Source: Cellulomonas sp. URHD0024 (GTDB taxonomy: Bacteria > Actinomycetota > Actinomycetes > Actinomycetales > Cellulomonadaceae). From it: a stretch of DNA of 64,000 nt. Under the pieces are notes generated by a model. The model was not told where the DNA came from. It was given only the letters and a program-made list of their open reading frames with translations, and did not search any database. Positions 53,616 through 62,079 of this stretch are shown here, piece by piece. Both the position numbers and the translations under genes were made by a program. Position 1 is the first letter of the stretch; the number at the start of each line of letters is the position of its first letter. Location of the stretch: positions 435,741 through 499,740 of the forward strand of contig NZ_KE384505.1 of assembly GCF_000426185.1 (NCBI RefSeq), given 5' to 3'.

Positions 53616-56600
53616 ATGTTCACATCCCGCTCTGCGCCCCCGCGCAGCACCCGAGCGCGATTGACCGCCCCCGCGGTCACCGCCGCGCTCGCGCTCGTCC
53701 TCGCCGTCGGCATCTCCTCGTCCCCCGCGAGCGCAGCCCCCGGCGACCCCACGATCACCGGCGTGCCCGCCAACGCGATCACCGAGCCGACCGTCAGCGC
53801 CGACCCGCTGCCGACCGTGCAGACCAACGGCATCGTGTGGGCTCAGGTCGTCGTCGGCAACACCGTCTACGCGACGGGTGACTTCACGACCGCTCGCCCG
53901 GCGGGCTCGCCGGCCGGCACGAACGAGGTGACCCGGACCCGGCTCCTCGCGTACGACATCCGCACGGGCGAGCTGATCACGACCTGGGCGCCGTCGATCA
54001 ACGCCCCCGGGCTGACCATCGCGGCGTCGCCCAACGGCAAGGTGATCTACGTCGGCGGCGACTTCACCGCCGCGGGCGGCACCGGGCTGGGCATGACGAC
54101 TCGGGCCAGGTTCGCCGCGTTCGACGCCACCACGGGCGCGATGAGCACCGTGCTCAAGCCGGCCATCAACGCGACGGTCCGCTCGATCACTGCCAGCGCG
54201 ACGACGGTCTACTTCGCCGGGTCGTTCGACACGGTCAACAGCACCCGCAAGCCGCGCGTCGCCTCGATCGACGCGACCACCGGCACGCTGAACTCCTTCT
54301 TCGCCTCGGTCCAGCCGGCCCAGGTCGAGTCGATCCGACTGACACCCGACGGGTCGAAGCTCGTCCTCGCCGGGCGGTTCCAGTACATCACCAACGTCCT
54401 CAACCCCGGCGTGGGCTGGGTCAACTCCACGACCGGTGCGGTGCTGCCCTTCCCGACGAACACCCAGGTGATCAACTACGGGTACAGCGCCGGCGTGTAC
54501 AGCCTGACGGTCGTCGGCAACCACATCATCGGCAGCGGCATGGGGTACCTGACCAAGCCCGACGGCAGCGTGGCGAACGTCGAGGGCCTGTTCTCGGCCG
54601 ACACGACGACCGGCGCGCTCCAGTGGGTGCAGGACTGCCACGGTGACACCTACTCGACCTTCGGCTCCCCGGACGGCTTCGTGTACGAGTCGGGCCACCC
54701 CCACACCTGCTCGAACAACGCGGCGTTCCCCGAGGTCAGCCCGCGGCTGAGCAAGTACGGGCTCGCCTTCACCCAGAACGCCCGCCACCTCAACGTGCAG
54801 AACGCCGACGGCGGCTACGGCCAGTGGGCCGGCACGCCGGCGCCCGCGATCGGCAACTGGTTCCCGACGTTCACCACCGGCTCGTGGAGCGGCCAGTCCC
54901 AGGCCGGCTGGTCCGTCGCCGGGAACGCCGACTACGTCGTCTACGGCGGCGAGTTCCCGTCGGTGAACGGCGTCCCCCAGGCGGGTCTCGTCCGCTTCGG
55001 CAAGCGCTCGGTCGCGACGAACGCGAGCGGTCCGCAGCTCAGCGGGGCGGCCATCGCACCGGTCGCCGCCTCGCGCGGCAAGGGCACCGTGCAGCTGTCC
55101 TGGCCGGTGAACACGGACATGGACGACGCGACGCTGACCTACTCGGTGATCCGCAACGGCAACACCGCGAGCCCCGTCGCGACGCTGACGCACACGGCCG
55201 CCTACTGGGACCGCACGCGGTTGTCGTGGAGCGACTCCGGCCTGGCCAACAACACGCAGTACACCTACGCGATCGTGGTCAAGGACCCCTGGGGCAACTC
55301 GGTGACGTCGCCGCCCGTGAGCGTCACGACGGGGGGCAACTCGCAGGCAGCGCTCGGCGTGTACGCCAGCACCGTGATGGCGGACGGCCCGGCCAACTAC
55401 TGGCGCCTGTCCGACACGAACTCGACGGTCGCGAGCTGGACGGGCGGGTACAACCCCGGGACGAGCGCCTCCGTGACCCGCGGAGTCCCCGGCGCCCTGG
55501 CGAACGACTCGAACACCGCCATGACGTTCAACGGGAACTCGGCGTCGTACATCCGCTCCAACTCCACCGAGATCGCGACGAACACCGTCTCGGTCGAGGC
55601 GTGGTTCAAGACCACGACGACGAGCGGCGGGAAGATCGTCGGCTTCGGCACCAAGCAGACCGGTGACAGCGACGGCTACGACCGGCAGGTCTGGATGGCC
55701 AACGACGGGACGCTGAGCTTCGGCGTCTACCCCAACACCACCAAGGTGATCACGTCGGCCCAGGCCTACAACAACGGCGCCTGGCACCACACCGTGGCGA
55801 CCCTGGGTGACACCGGCATGAAGCTGTACGTCGACGGCGCGCTCGTCGCGGCGAACGGCGACGTCATCTCCGGGCAGCAGCCGATGACCGGCTACTGGCG
55901 CATCGGCGGTGACAACCTGGGCGGATGGTCGCCGGGGCCGGCGTCCTTCTACTTCCAGGGCACCATCGACGACGTCGCCACCTACAACAAGGTGCTCACG
56001 CCGACGCAGGTCGCGATGCACAACAGCATCGGCCGGACCGGGCAGCCGCCGAACGTGCCGCCGACCGCGGCCTTCACCGCCACCTCGCACCGCCTGACGG
56101 CATCGGTCGACGCCTCGACCTCGACCGACTCGGACGGGCAGGTCACCGGGTGGGCGTGGGACTTCGGTGACGGGACCACCGGCACCGGCAAGACCGCGAC
56201 CCACACCTACCTCACGCCGGGGGACTACACCGTGTCCCTCGTCGTGACCGACGACGACGGCGACGCCTCGCTCACCACCGCGACGCGGACGGTCAATGTC
56301 ATCACGGGCCTCCCGACGGCGTCCTTCACGTCGACCGCGGACCGCCTGACGGCCTCGTTCGACGGCACCGCCTCGAGCGACCCCGACGGGACGCTCGCGT
56401 CCTACTCGTGGGACTTCGGGGACGGCAGCCAGGCGGGGGTCGGCAGCACGGCGCAGCACACGTACTCCGCGCCGGGCGTCTACCCCGTCGTCCTCACCGT
56501 GACGGACGCGGACAACCAGCAGGCGACCTTCACCGCGGACACGGCCGTCATCACGGGTCTGCCCACGGCGGCGTTCACCTCGTCGTCCAACCACCGCACG

Positions 56601-58178
56601 GTCTCCGTGAACGCGGCGACCTCGTCGGACCCGGACGGCACCCTCACGGGCTACAGCTGGGACTTCGGCGGCGGCAACATCCTCACGGGCGCCCAGCAGC
56701 AGTTCACCTACCCGAGCGTCGGCACCTACCCGGTGACCCTGACGGTCACCGACGACGACGGCCAGACGGCCACCGTCACGCAGGACGTCACCGTCTCGCT
56801 CGTCGCGCCCGTCGCGGCGTTCTCCGCGACGACCGCCAAGCTGAAGGCGGACGTCACGGCGGCCGACTCGACCGACGCCGACGGCACGATCGTCAGCTAT
56901 GCGTGGGACTTCGGGGACGGGACCACCGACACGGGGCCTACTCCGGCGCAGCACACGTACCCGGGCAACGGCACCTGGACCGTGACGCTCACGGTCACCG
57001 ACGACGACGGGCTGACCAGCACCGCGACGCACGACGTCAGCGTGGCGCTCGCGCCTCCGACGGCGTCGATCTCCCTGGCTCAGACCCAGCGCACGATCAC
57101 CGCGAACGCGGCCGGGTCCACGGACACGGACGGCGCGATCGTCGGGTACCTGTGGAACTTCGGTGACGGCACCACGTCCGTCGCCAAGAGCTCGTCCCAC
57201 ACGTACACGACGGCCGGCACGTTCACGGTCTCGCTGACGGTCACGGACGACGACGGCCTGACCAGCACGGCGACGCAGGACGTCGTCACCGAGCTGATCG
57301 CTCCGACGGCGGCGTTCACCGTCACGGCGAACCAGCTGCAGGTCCAGGCGAACGGCACGGGTTCCGTCGACCCCGACGGCACCCTCACCTACGCGTGGGA
57401 CTTCGGTGACGGTGGGACCGCGACCGGCCCCACCCCGACGCACACGTACGGCGCGGGGGCGACCTACACGATCACCTTGACCGTGACGGACGACACCGCC
57501 CTCACCAGCACCGTGACGCACGACGTGACGGTCACGCCGGCGCCGACGGTCCTGGGGGCCGACCTGTTCGAGCGGACCGTGGCCTCCGGCTGGGGTACGG
57601 CCGACGTGGGCGGCGCCTGGACGACGGTCGGTGGCATCACCGGGGTCTCCGGCGGCGCCGGCAAGGCGAGCCTGGCCGCCGGCAACTCGACGGCCGGCGC
57701 CCGGCTCCTCGGGGCGAGCGGGACGTCGACGCTCACCACGGTCAGCATGTCGCTGGACAAGCGGGCCAACGGGACCGGGTCGTACGAGCTGGTGCGCGGA
57801 CGGATCGCCCCCAACGGCGACGAGTACCGCGTCAAGCTGCAGATCGACCAGAACGGCACGCTGACGGCGCGGATCATCCGCTCCGTCTCGGGCACCGACG
57901 TCCTGGTCGGGTCGGCCGTGAGCCTCGGTGCGGTCGCGGCGAACACCAAGGTCTGGACGACGTTCTCGGTCACCGGGACGGCGCCCACCCTGCTGCAGGC
58001 CAAGGTCTGGGTCGCCGGCAAGCCGGTCCCCAGCACCTGGACGCTCTCGGGCACCGACTCCTCGGCCACCCTGCAGACGTCCGGGCACGTCGGGGTGTTC
58101 GCGCAGCTGTCGGCGACGACGACCAACGGACCGGTCGTCGCCTCGTTCGACGACTTCTCCGTGACGATCCCGAACTGA
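53616..58178 (+). CDS. Large secreted adhesin-like protein: beta-propeller, Fn3, LamG, six PKD domains
   Basis: This 1520-residue protein has a signal peptide (cut near residue 41, SPASA-APG). A beta-propeller of delta-60/NHL-like repeats follows (about 45-460, each repeat with a VYVGGDFT-type strand). Next are an Fn3-type domain (~475-570), a LamG/concanavalin-like domain (~580-800: YWRLSDTN and WHHTVATLGDTGMKLYVDGA), and six PKD domains (~812-1305). Each PKD domain has a WDFGDGT-type core and ends in TVTDDDG. The C-terminal beta domain (~1310-1520) begins FERTVASGWG. The parts suggest carbohydrate binding or adhesion outside the cell. It is 2 bp after the membrane-anchored gene. A paralogue lies at 62080. 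Confidence 0.88.
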   Translation: MFTSRSAPPRSTRARLTAPAVTAALALVLAVGISSSPASAAPGDPTITGVPANAITEPTVSADPLPTVQTNGIVWAQVVVGNTVYATGDFTTARPAGSPAGTNEVTRTRLLAYDIRTGELITTWAPSINAPGLTIAASPNGKVIYVGGDFTAAGGTGLGMTTRARFAAFDATTGAMSTVLKPAINATVRSITASATTVYFAGSFDTVNSTRKPRVASIDATTGTLNSFFASVQPAQVESIRLTPDGSKLVLAGRFQYITNVLNPGVGWVNSTTGAVLPFPTNTQVINYGYSAGVYSLTVVGNHIIGSGMGYLTKPDGSVANVEGLFSADTTTGALQWVQDCHGDTYSTFGSPDGFVYESGHPHTCSNNAAFPEVSPRLSKYGLAFTQNARHLNVQNADGGYGQWAGTPAPAIGNWFPTFTTGSWSGQSQAGWSVAGNADYVVYGGEFPSVNGVPQAGLVRFGKRSVATNASGPQLSGAAIAPVAASRGKGTVQLSWPVNTDMDDATLTYSVIRNGNTASPVATLTHTAAYWDRTRLSWSDSGLANNTQYTYAIVVKDPWGNSVTSPPVSVTTGGNSQAALGVYASTVMADGPANYWRLSDTNSTVASWTGGYNPGTSASVTRGVPGALANDSNTAMTFNGNSASYIRSNSTEIATNTVSVEAWFKTTTTSGGKIVGFGTKQTGDSDGYDRQVWMANDGTLSFGVYPNTTKVITSAQAYNNGAWHHTVATLGDTGMKLYVDGALVAANGDVISGQQPMTGYWRIGGDNLGGWSPGPASFYFQGTIDDVATYNKVLTPTQVAMHNSIGRTGQPPNVPPTAAFTATSHRLTASVDASTSTDSDGQVTGWAWDFGDGTTGTGKTATHTYLTPGDYTVSLVVTDDDGDASLTTATRTVNVITGLPTASFTSTADRLTASFDGTASSDPDGTLASYSWDFGDGSQAGVGSTAQHTYSAPGVYPVVLTVTDADNQQATFTADTAVITGLPTAAFTSSSNHRTVSVNAATSSDPDGTLTGYSWDFGGGNILTGAQQQFTYPSVGTYPVTLTVTDDDGQTATVTQDVTVSLVAPVAAFSATTAKLKADVTAADSTDADGTIVSYAWDFGDGTTDTGPTPAQHTYPGNGTWTVTLTVTDDDGLTSTATHDVSVALAPPTASISLAQTQRTITANAAGSTDTDGAIVGYLWNFGDGTTSVAKSSSHTYTTAGTFTVSLTVTDDDGLTSTATQDVVTELIAPTAAFTVTANQLQVQANGTGSVDPDGTLTYAWDFGDGGTATGPTPTHTYGAGATYTITLTVTDDTALTSTVTHDVTVTPAPTVLGADLFERTVASGWGTADVGGAWTTVGGITGVSGGAGKASLAAGNSTAGARLLGASGTSTLTTVSMSLDKRANGTGSYELVRGRIAPNGDEYRVKLQIDQNGTLTARIIRSVSGTDVLVGSAVSLGAVAANTKVWTTFSVTGTAPTLLQAKVWVAGKPVPSTWTLSGTDSSATLQTSGHVGVFAQLSATTTNGPVVASFDDFSVTIPN

Positions 58179-58188
58179 GGACGGCTGC

Positions 58189-59328
58189 ATGAGGATCCTC
58201 GCCATCCATCCCTCGGACGAGCTCTACGGCGCCGACCGTGTGCTGCTCGAGGCGGCGGGCATCCTCACCGGCTCCGGGGTGGTCCACGTCCTGCTCCCTC
58301 TGGACGTGGACTACCCGGAGCACCTGCTCACGCAGGCGCTCGAACAGCGGGGAATCGCGGTCAGCCACGCCGACCTGCCGATCCTGCGCAGGGACTACCT
58401 GCGCCTGCGCGCACTGCCCGGCCTGGCGCGGCGGTCCTGGCGCACCTGGGCCGGCCTGCGTCGGTCACGGCCCGACGTCGTCTACCTGAGCACGTCCGCG
58501 GCCCTCCTCGTCGCACCTCTGGCCCGTCTCGTCGGCGCCCGCGTCGTCGTGCACGTCCACGAGACGTGGGGGCGGTCGGAACGACTCCTGCTCGGCCCCA
58601 TGCTGCGGGCCTGCACGGCGGTGCTGGCGGTCAGTGCGGCTGTCGCCGAGCGGCTCCCCGGTTCCGTGACGGTGGTGCACAACGGCTTCGAGATGCCCGA
58701 GGTCCCGCCGGGCGACGCGGCGGCGGTCCGTTCAGGGCTGGGCGTCCCGCCGGGTGCGCTGGTCGCGCTGGTGGCCAGCCGCTGGAACGCGTGGAAGGGC
58801 CACGACGTCCTCCTGCAGGCGTGGGCCGGCCTGAGCCGCCCGGACCTGCACCTCGTCATCCTCGGTGCGCCGCCGCCCTCCGGTGGGTCCGTCGACGTCC
58901 CGGCCCTGGTCTCCGAGCTCGCCGACCCCGGCCGGGTGCACGTGGTCGGACCGCGCGACGACGTCGCCGCCTGGGTGCGGGCGTCGGACGTCGTCCTCGT
59001 GCCGAGCACCCGCCCGGACCCCTTGCCGACGATCGCGATCGAGGCCGCCGGCCTCGGCCGGGCCGTCGTGGCGTCGGCGGACGGCGGCCTGCGCGACATC
59101 GTCGAGGCCGGTGTGACGGGTGCGCTGGTCGCCGCAGGCGATGTCGCCGGGTGGACCGCCGCGCTCGAAGCGCTGGATGCGGCGGTGCTGACCCGGCAGG
59201 GGGGTGCTGCCCGCGACCGTTTCGAGCGTATGTTCACCCTCGCCGCGTTCGCGGAACGGTTCACGGCGGCGCTGACGCCCGTGCTGGGCGACGGGACCGC
59301 CGAGCGATCCGAGGGTGAGGTCCGATGA
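58189..59328 (+). CDS. Glycosyltransferase family 4
   Basis: The 379-residue GT-B enzyme has ILAIHPSDELYGADRVLLEA at its N-terminus, ARVVVHVHETWGRSERLLLG as acceptor-domain marks, and a donor domain with LVALVASRWNAWKGHDVLLQ, LVILGAPPPSGG, WVRASDVVLVPSTRPDPLPT and VVASADGGLRDIVEAG. It lies 10 bp after the large secreted protein, with GAGG nine bases before the ATG. Its stop overlaps the CDP-alcohol phosphotransferase start by four bases. The sugar is unknown. Confidence 0.92.
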   Translation: MRILAIHPSDELYGADRVLLEAAGILTGSGVVHVLLPLDVDYPEHLLTQALEQRGIAVSHADLPILRRDYLRLRALPGLARRSWRTWAGLRRSRPDVVYLSTSAALLVAPLARLVGARVVVHVHETWGRSERLLLGPMLRACTAVLAVSAAVAERLPGSVTVVHNGFEMPEVPPGDAAAVRSGLGVPPGALVALVASRWNAWKGHDVLLQAWAGLSRPDLHLVILGAPPPSGGSVDVPALVSELADPGRVHVVGPRDDVAAWVRASDVVLVPSTRPDPLPTIAIEAAGLGRAVVASADGGLRDIVEAGVTGALVAAGDVAGWTAALEALDAAVLTRQGGAARDRFERMFTLAAFAERFTAALTPVLGDGTAERSEGEVR

Positions 59329-60074
59329 CGGGTGTGACCATGGGAACGGTCCGCGATCGCTACCGCGACGGGGTGCGCGAGCTCGGCGGCAGGCAGAAGA
59401 CCTCCAAGGGCGCCCCCGCCTACTCGCGCTGGGTGAACCGGTGGCTGGGACGACGGTTCGCCGCCGCGGCGAACGTCGCGGGCCTGACACCTAATGCGGT
59501 GACGGGGCTCAGTGCCCTGCTGACCTTCGCGGCGATCGCCACCCTCGCGACGGTCAGGCCGACGCCGCTGGTCGGCGTGCTCATCGGGGTCGGGCTTGCA
59601 CTCGGCTACGCGCTCGACGCGGCCGACGGCCAGCTCGCCCGCCTGCAGGGCACGGGGTCGAGGTCAGGGGAGTGGCTCGACCACGTGGTCGACGCGATCA
59701 AGACCGCCTCCCTGCACCTCGCCGTGCTGATCGCGGCGTTCCGGTACTTCACGATCGACGACGCCTGGCTGCTCGTGCCGCTGGGCTACTCGGTGGTGTC
59801 CGGCGTGTTCTTCTTCACCATGACGCTGACGGACCAGCTGCGCCGCTCGGCGCGTGGCAAGGAGACCCAGTTCATGGCGGCGGACGGGTCGTCGTCGACG
59901 CTCTACTCGCTCGCGGTCGCGCCGACGGACTACGGGATCCTCTGCCTCGCGCTCGGCCTCGTCGGGTGGCAGGACGTGTTCGTTCCCGTCTACACGCTGC
60001 TCTTCGTCGCGACGGCCGGCTTTGTACTTCTCGCCCTGCCGAAGTGGTACAGGGAGATCCGCACCCTCGGCTGA
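59325..60074 (+). CDS. CDP-alcohol phosphotransferase (polyprenyl- or lipid-linked)
   Basis: This 249-residue protein has about six membrane helices. Its defining motif D-x2-DG-x2-AR-x8-G-x3-D-x3-D is complete (DAADGQLARLQGTGSRSGEW with LDHVVDAIK). Such enzymes transfer an alcohol phosphate from a CDP-alcohol to an acceptor in the membrane; here it could decorate a glycan or make a phospholipid. The ATG overlaps the GT4 stop. Only 3 bp separate its stop from that of the convergent cytidylyltransferase, which would supply the CDP-alcohol. Confidence 0.92.
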   Translation: MTGVTMGTVRDRYRDGVRELGGRQKTSKGAPAYSRWVNRWLGRRFAAAANVAGLTPNAVTGLSALLTFAAIATLATVRPTPLVGVLIGVGLALGYALDAADGQLARLQGTGSRSGEWLDHVVDAIKTASLHLAVLIAAFRYFTIDDAWLLVPLGYSVVSGVFFFTMTLTDQLRRSARGKETQFMAADGSSSTLYSLAVAPTDYGILCLALGLVGWQDVFVPVYTLLFVATAGFVLLALPKWYREIRTLG

Positions 60075-60077
60075 CGC

Positions 60078-60527
60078 TCAGTCCCCGATGGCGAGCTGCG
60101 GGTCGGCCAGCGGTGTCTCGAGGGCCGCCAGGGCACGTCGCAGGATCGTGCTCGACGTGGCCACGGTGTACGGGAAGTAGACGACCTCGACGCCGACCTC
60201 GGCGAACCGTCGCTCGAGCTCGATGCCCTTGAGCGTGCCCCGCCAGTCGTCTCCCTTGAAGAAGACGTCGAAGGGGCGCTCCCGCCAGGTGACCAGCTTG
60301 TCGGGCTGGGTCTCGATGAAGATGTCGTCCACGTAGGAGACATGGCGCACGATCTCCGCACGCTCCAGGGTCGGGATGACGGGCGGCCGGCCCTTGGCGA
60401 GCGTGAGCATCTCGTCGTCGACGACGCCGGCGATGAGGAAGTCGCAGTGCGCCTTGGCGTGGCGCAGGATGTTCAGGTGGCCGACGTGGAACAGGTCCCA
60501 CGCTCCGGGTGCGTATCCGACGGTCAC
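60078..60527 (-). CDS. Cytidylyltransferase (TagD/GCT-like nucleotidyltransferase)
   Basis: The 149-residue protein has the full set of this family: VGYAPGAWDLFHVGHLNIL with HxGH, CDFLIAGVVDDE, VSYVDDIFIE, FDVFFKGDDWRG, and the C-terminal YTVATSSTIL (the ISST-type loop). It should condense CTP with a phospho-alcohol (glycerol-3-phosphate in TagD) to give a CDP-alcohol. The GTG at 60527 has GGAGG six bases upstream, and it overlaps the acyltransferase stop by four bases. Confidence 0.93.
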   Translation of the reverse strand: MTVGYAPGAWDLFHVGHLNILRHAKAHCDFLIAGVVDDEMLTLAKGRPPVIPTLERAEIVRHVSYVDDIFIETQPDKLVTWRERPFDVFFKGDDWRGTLKGIELERRFAEVGVEVVYFPYTVATSSTILRRALAALETPLADPQLAIGD

Positions 60528-61786
60528 AGCAGTCCTCCGGTGGCCGGGATGGCGGAGTGGGTGTCGTGCCCGGGGGAGCCGGGCGTGGCAGCGGCGGTGG
60601 AAGGCTCGGGGGCGGGACCGTCTACGCGGGCGGCCGCGCGGCGCGCCATCAGCCGGCGCTTGAACGCCTCGACCGGCCGCTCGAGCCAGGCCCACACCGC
60701 GACTCCGATGGCGACGCCGGACACGACGCTGACGCCGAAGGCGAGCGCGGTGGGCCAGCCGGCGAGCAGAGGGCGCAGGGCGACGTCGACGACCAGGTGG
60801 ATGAGGTAGATGCTGTAGCTCGCCAGCCCGATGACCTGCACGATCCGGATGCCTGCGACGCGGCCCAGCGCCTCGCGCACGCGTCCGTCGCGCCGTTCGA
60901 GGCCGTAGAGGATCACGGCGGCGGCTGCGGCGGCCTGGAACGTGTAGCGCAGCGTCTCGCGGAACCACTCGTCGCGGATGACGAGCGACGCCAGGTAGAG
61001 GACCAGGGCGAACGCCGGAGCCCAACCGCTGGCGACCGCCGTCCGGACGCGAGCGGGGAGCCGCCCACGGCGCGACAGTGCGAACAGGACGGCGGCGAGG
61101 ATGCCGAACGCGATGCCGTCGGCCCGCGTGTCGGTGCCGTAGTAGATGCGCCGGTGCGCGCCCAGGGCGCCGTCGCTCGAGACGAGCAGGATGCGAATGG
61201 TGAGCGACCCGACGATCGTCGCGCCGGCCGCGATGCTCAGGAACATCAGGTGGCGACGGAGCAGGACCGCACCGAGCCAGATGAGCGCGAAGGCGATGTA
61301 GAACTGCTCCTCGATCGCGAGGCTCCACACGACCGGTGAGCCCGGCAGCACCGCCGGCAGCCCGTGCATGTAGACCCAGTTGAACGTGAAGAAGACCTGG
61401 GAGGCGAAGGCACCCCAGTCCAGCGGGTTCGTGATGGCCCACAGCAGGGTGGGCACCGCGATGAGGAGGAGGAAGGGCGGCGCGAGCTTGAGCAGTCGCC
61501 GCAGGTAGAAGTCCGAGACGGAGAAGGCGCCGGTCTTCTCCCGCTCCGTGAGCAGGATGTGCGTGATGATGAACCCGGAGATCGCGAAGAAGATGGTCAC
61601 GCCGCTACCGCCCGGCACCACCCCGCCCAGCCCGGCGTGAGCGACGACGACGAGCATCACGGCCAGGGCGCGCAGCGCGTCGATGTGCTCGTAGCGCCCC
61701 CGGGAGGAGACACCCCGGGCGAGCGTCGCACCGCCGTCGGCGCCGTGTGCGCCGAACGCGGTGGCGGTCGAGGGGGCGCCCGTCAT
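60524..61786 (-). CDS. Acyltransferase 3 family membrane protein (OafA/YrhL-like)
   Basis: This 420-residue protein has about 10 membrane helices. It shows YEHIDALRALAVMLVVVAHA (with the catalytic-type His), FFAISGFIITHILLTER, DFYLRRLLKLAPPF and VVWSLAIEEQFYIAFALIWL. Such enzymes O-acylate extracellular sugars or lipids, giving acetyl or other acyl groups on polysaccharides. The C-terminal ~50 residues are a low-complexity Ala/Pro tail. The ATG at 61786 has GGAGG six bases upstream. It runs with the cytidylyltransferase in a two-gene minus-strand operon. Confidence 0.92.
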   Translation of the reverse strand: MTGAPSTATAFGAHGADGGATLARGVSSRGRYEHIDALRALAVMLVVVAHAGLGGVVPGGSGVTIFFAISGFIITHILLTEREKTGAFSVSDFYLRRLLKLAPPFLLLIAVPTLLWAITNPLDWGAFASQVFFTFNWVYMHGLPAVLPGSPVVWSLAIEEQFYIAFALIWLGAVLLRRHLMFLSIAAGATIVGSLTIRILLVSSDGALGAHRRIYYGTDTRADGIAFGILAAVLFALSRRGRLPARVRTAVASGWAPAFALVLYLASLVIRDEWFRETLRYTFQAAAAAAVILYGLERRDGRVREALGRVAGIRIVQVIGLASYSIYLIHLVVDVALRPLLAGWPTALAFGVSVVSGVAIGVAVWAWLERPVEAFKRRLMARRAAARVDGPAPEPSTAAATPGSPGHDTHSAIPATGGLL

Positions 61787-62079
61787 TCCGTGCCTCCGGT
61801 CTCCAAAGGGGTGGCCGCGGCGTCGTCGAATTGCGGCGAATAGTCCGGATCGTACCCTCGGTACGCGGCCCCTCACGAGGTCCGGCCGGGTGGTCCTGGG
61901 GCAAGTTCACCCGCGCCGACGGCTCGTTGGAGCGTGAACATCGCAATCCCTGCAGGGTGAATTTGGTATGAATCGCGCCGTTTGTCCGTTTTTCGGTTCT
62001 AATCTGACGTCCAGCTAGTGCCGAGTCAGAACCCCGAGCACGACCGCGGGCAGCCGCGTTCACGCGGGAGTGGGACACG

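Noticed and set aside
53505..58205. Minus-strand reading frame of about 1566 codons opposite the large secreted protein
   Set aside because: It is rich in Arg, Gly, Val and His with no domain and no ribosome site. It arises from the GC-rich third positions of the plus-strand gene, which has a signal peptide and clear domains.
61982..62005. Promoter of the second giant gene (TTGTCC and TAATCT)
   Set aside because: The two boxes are only 12 bp apart, too close for a sigma70-type promoter.
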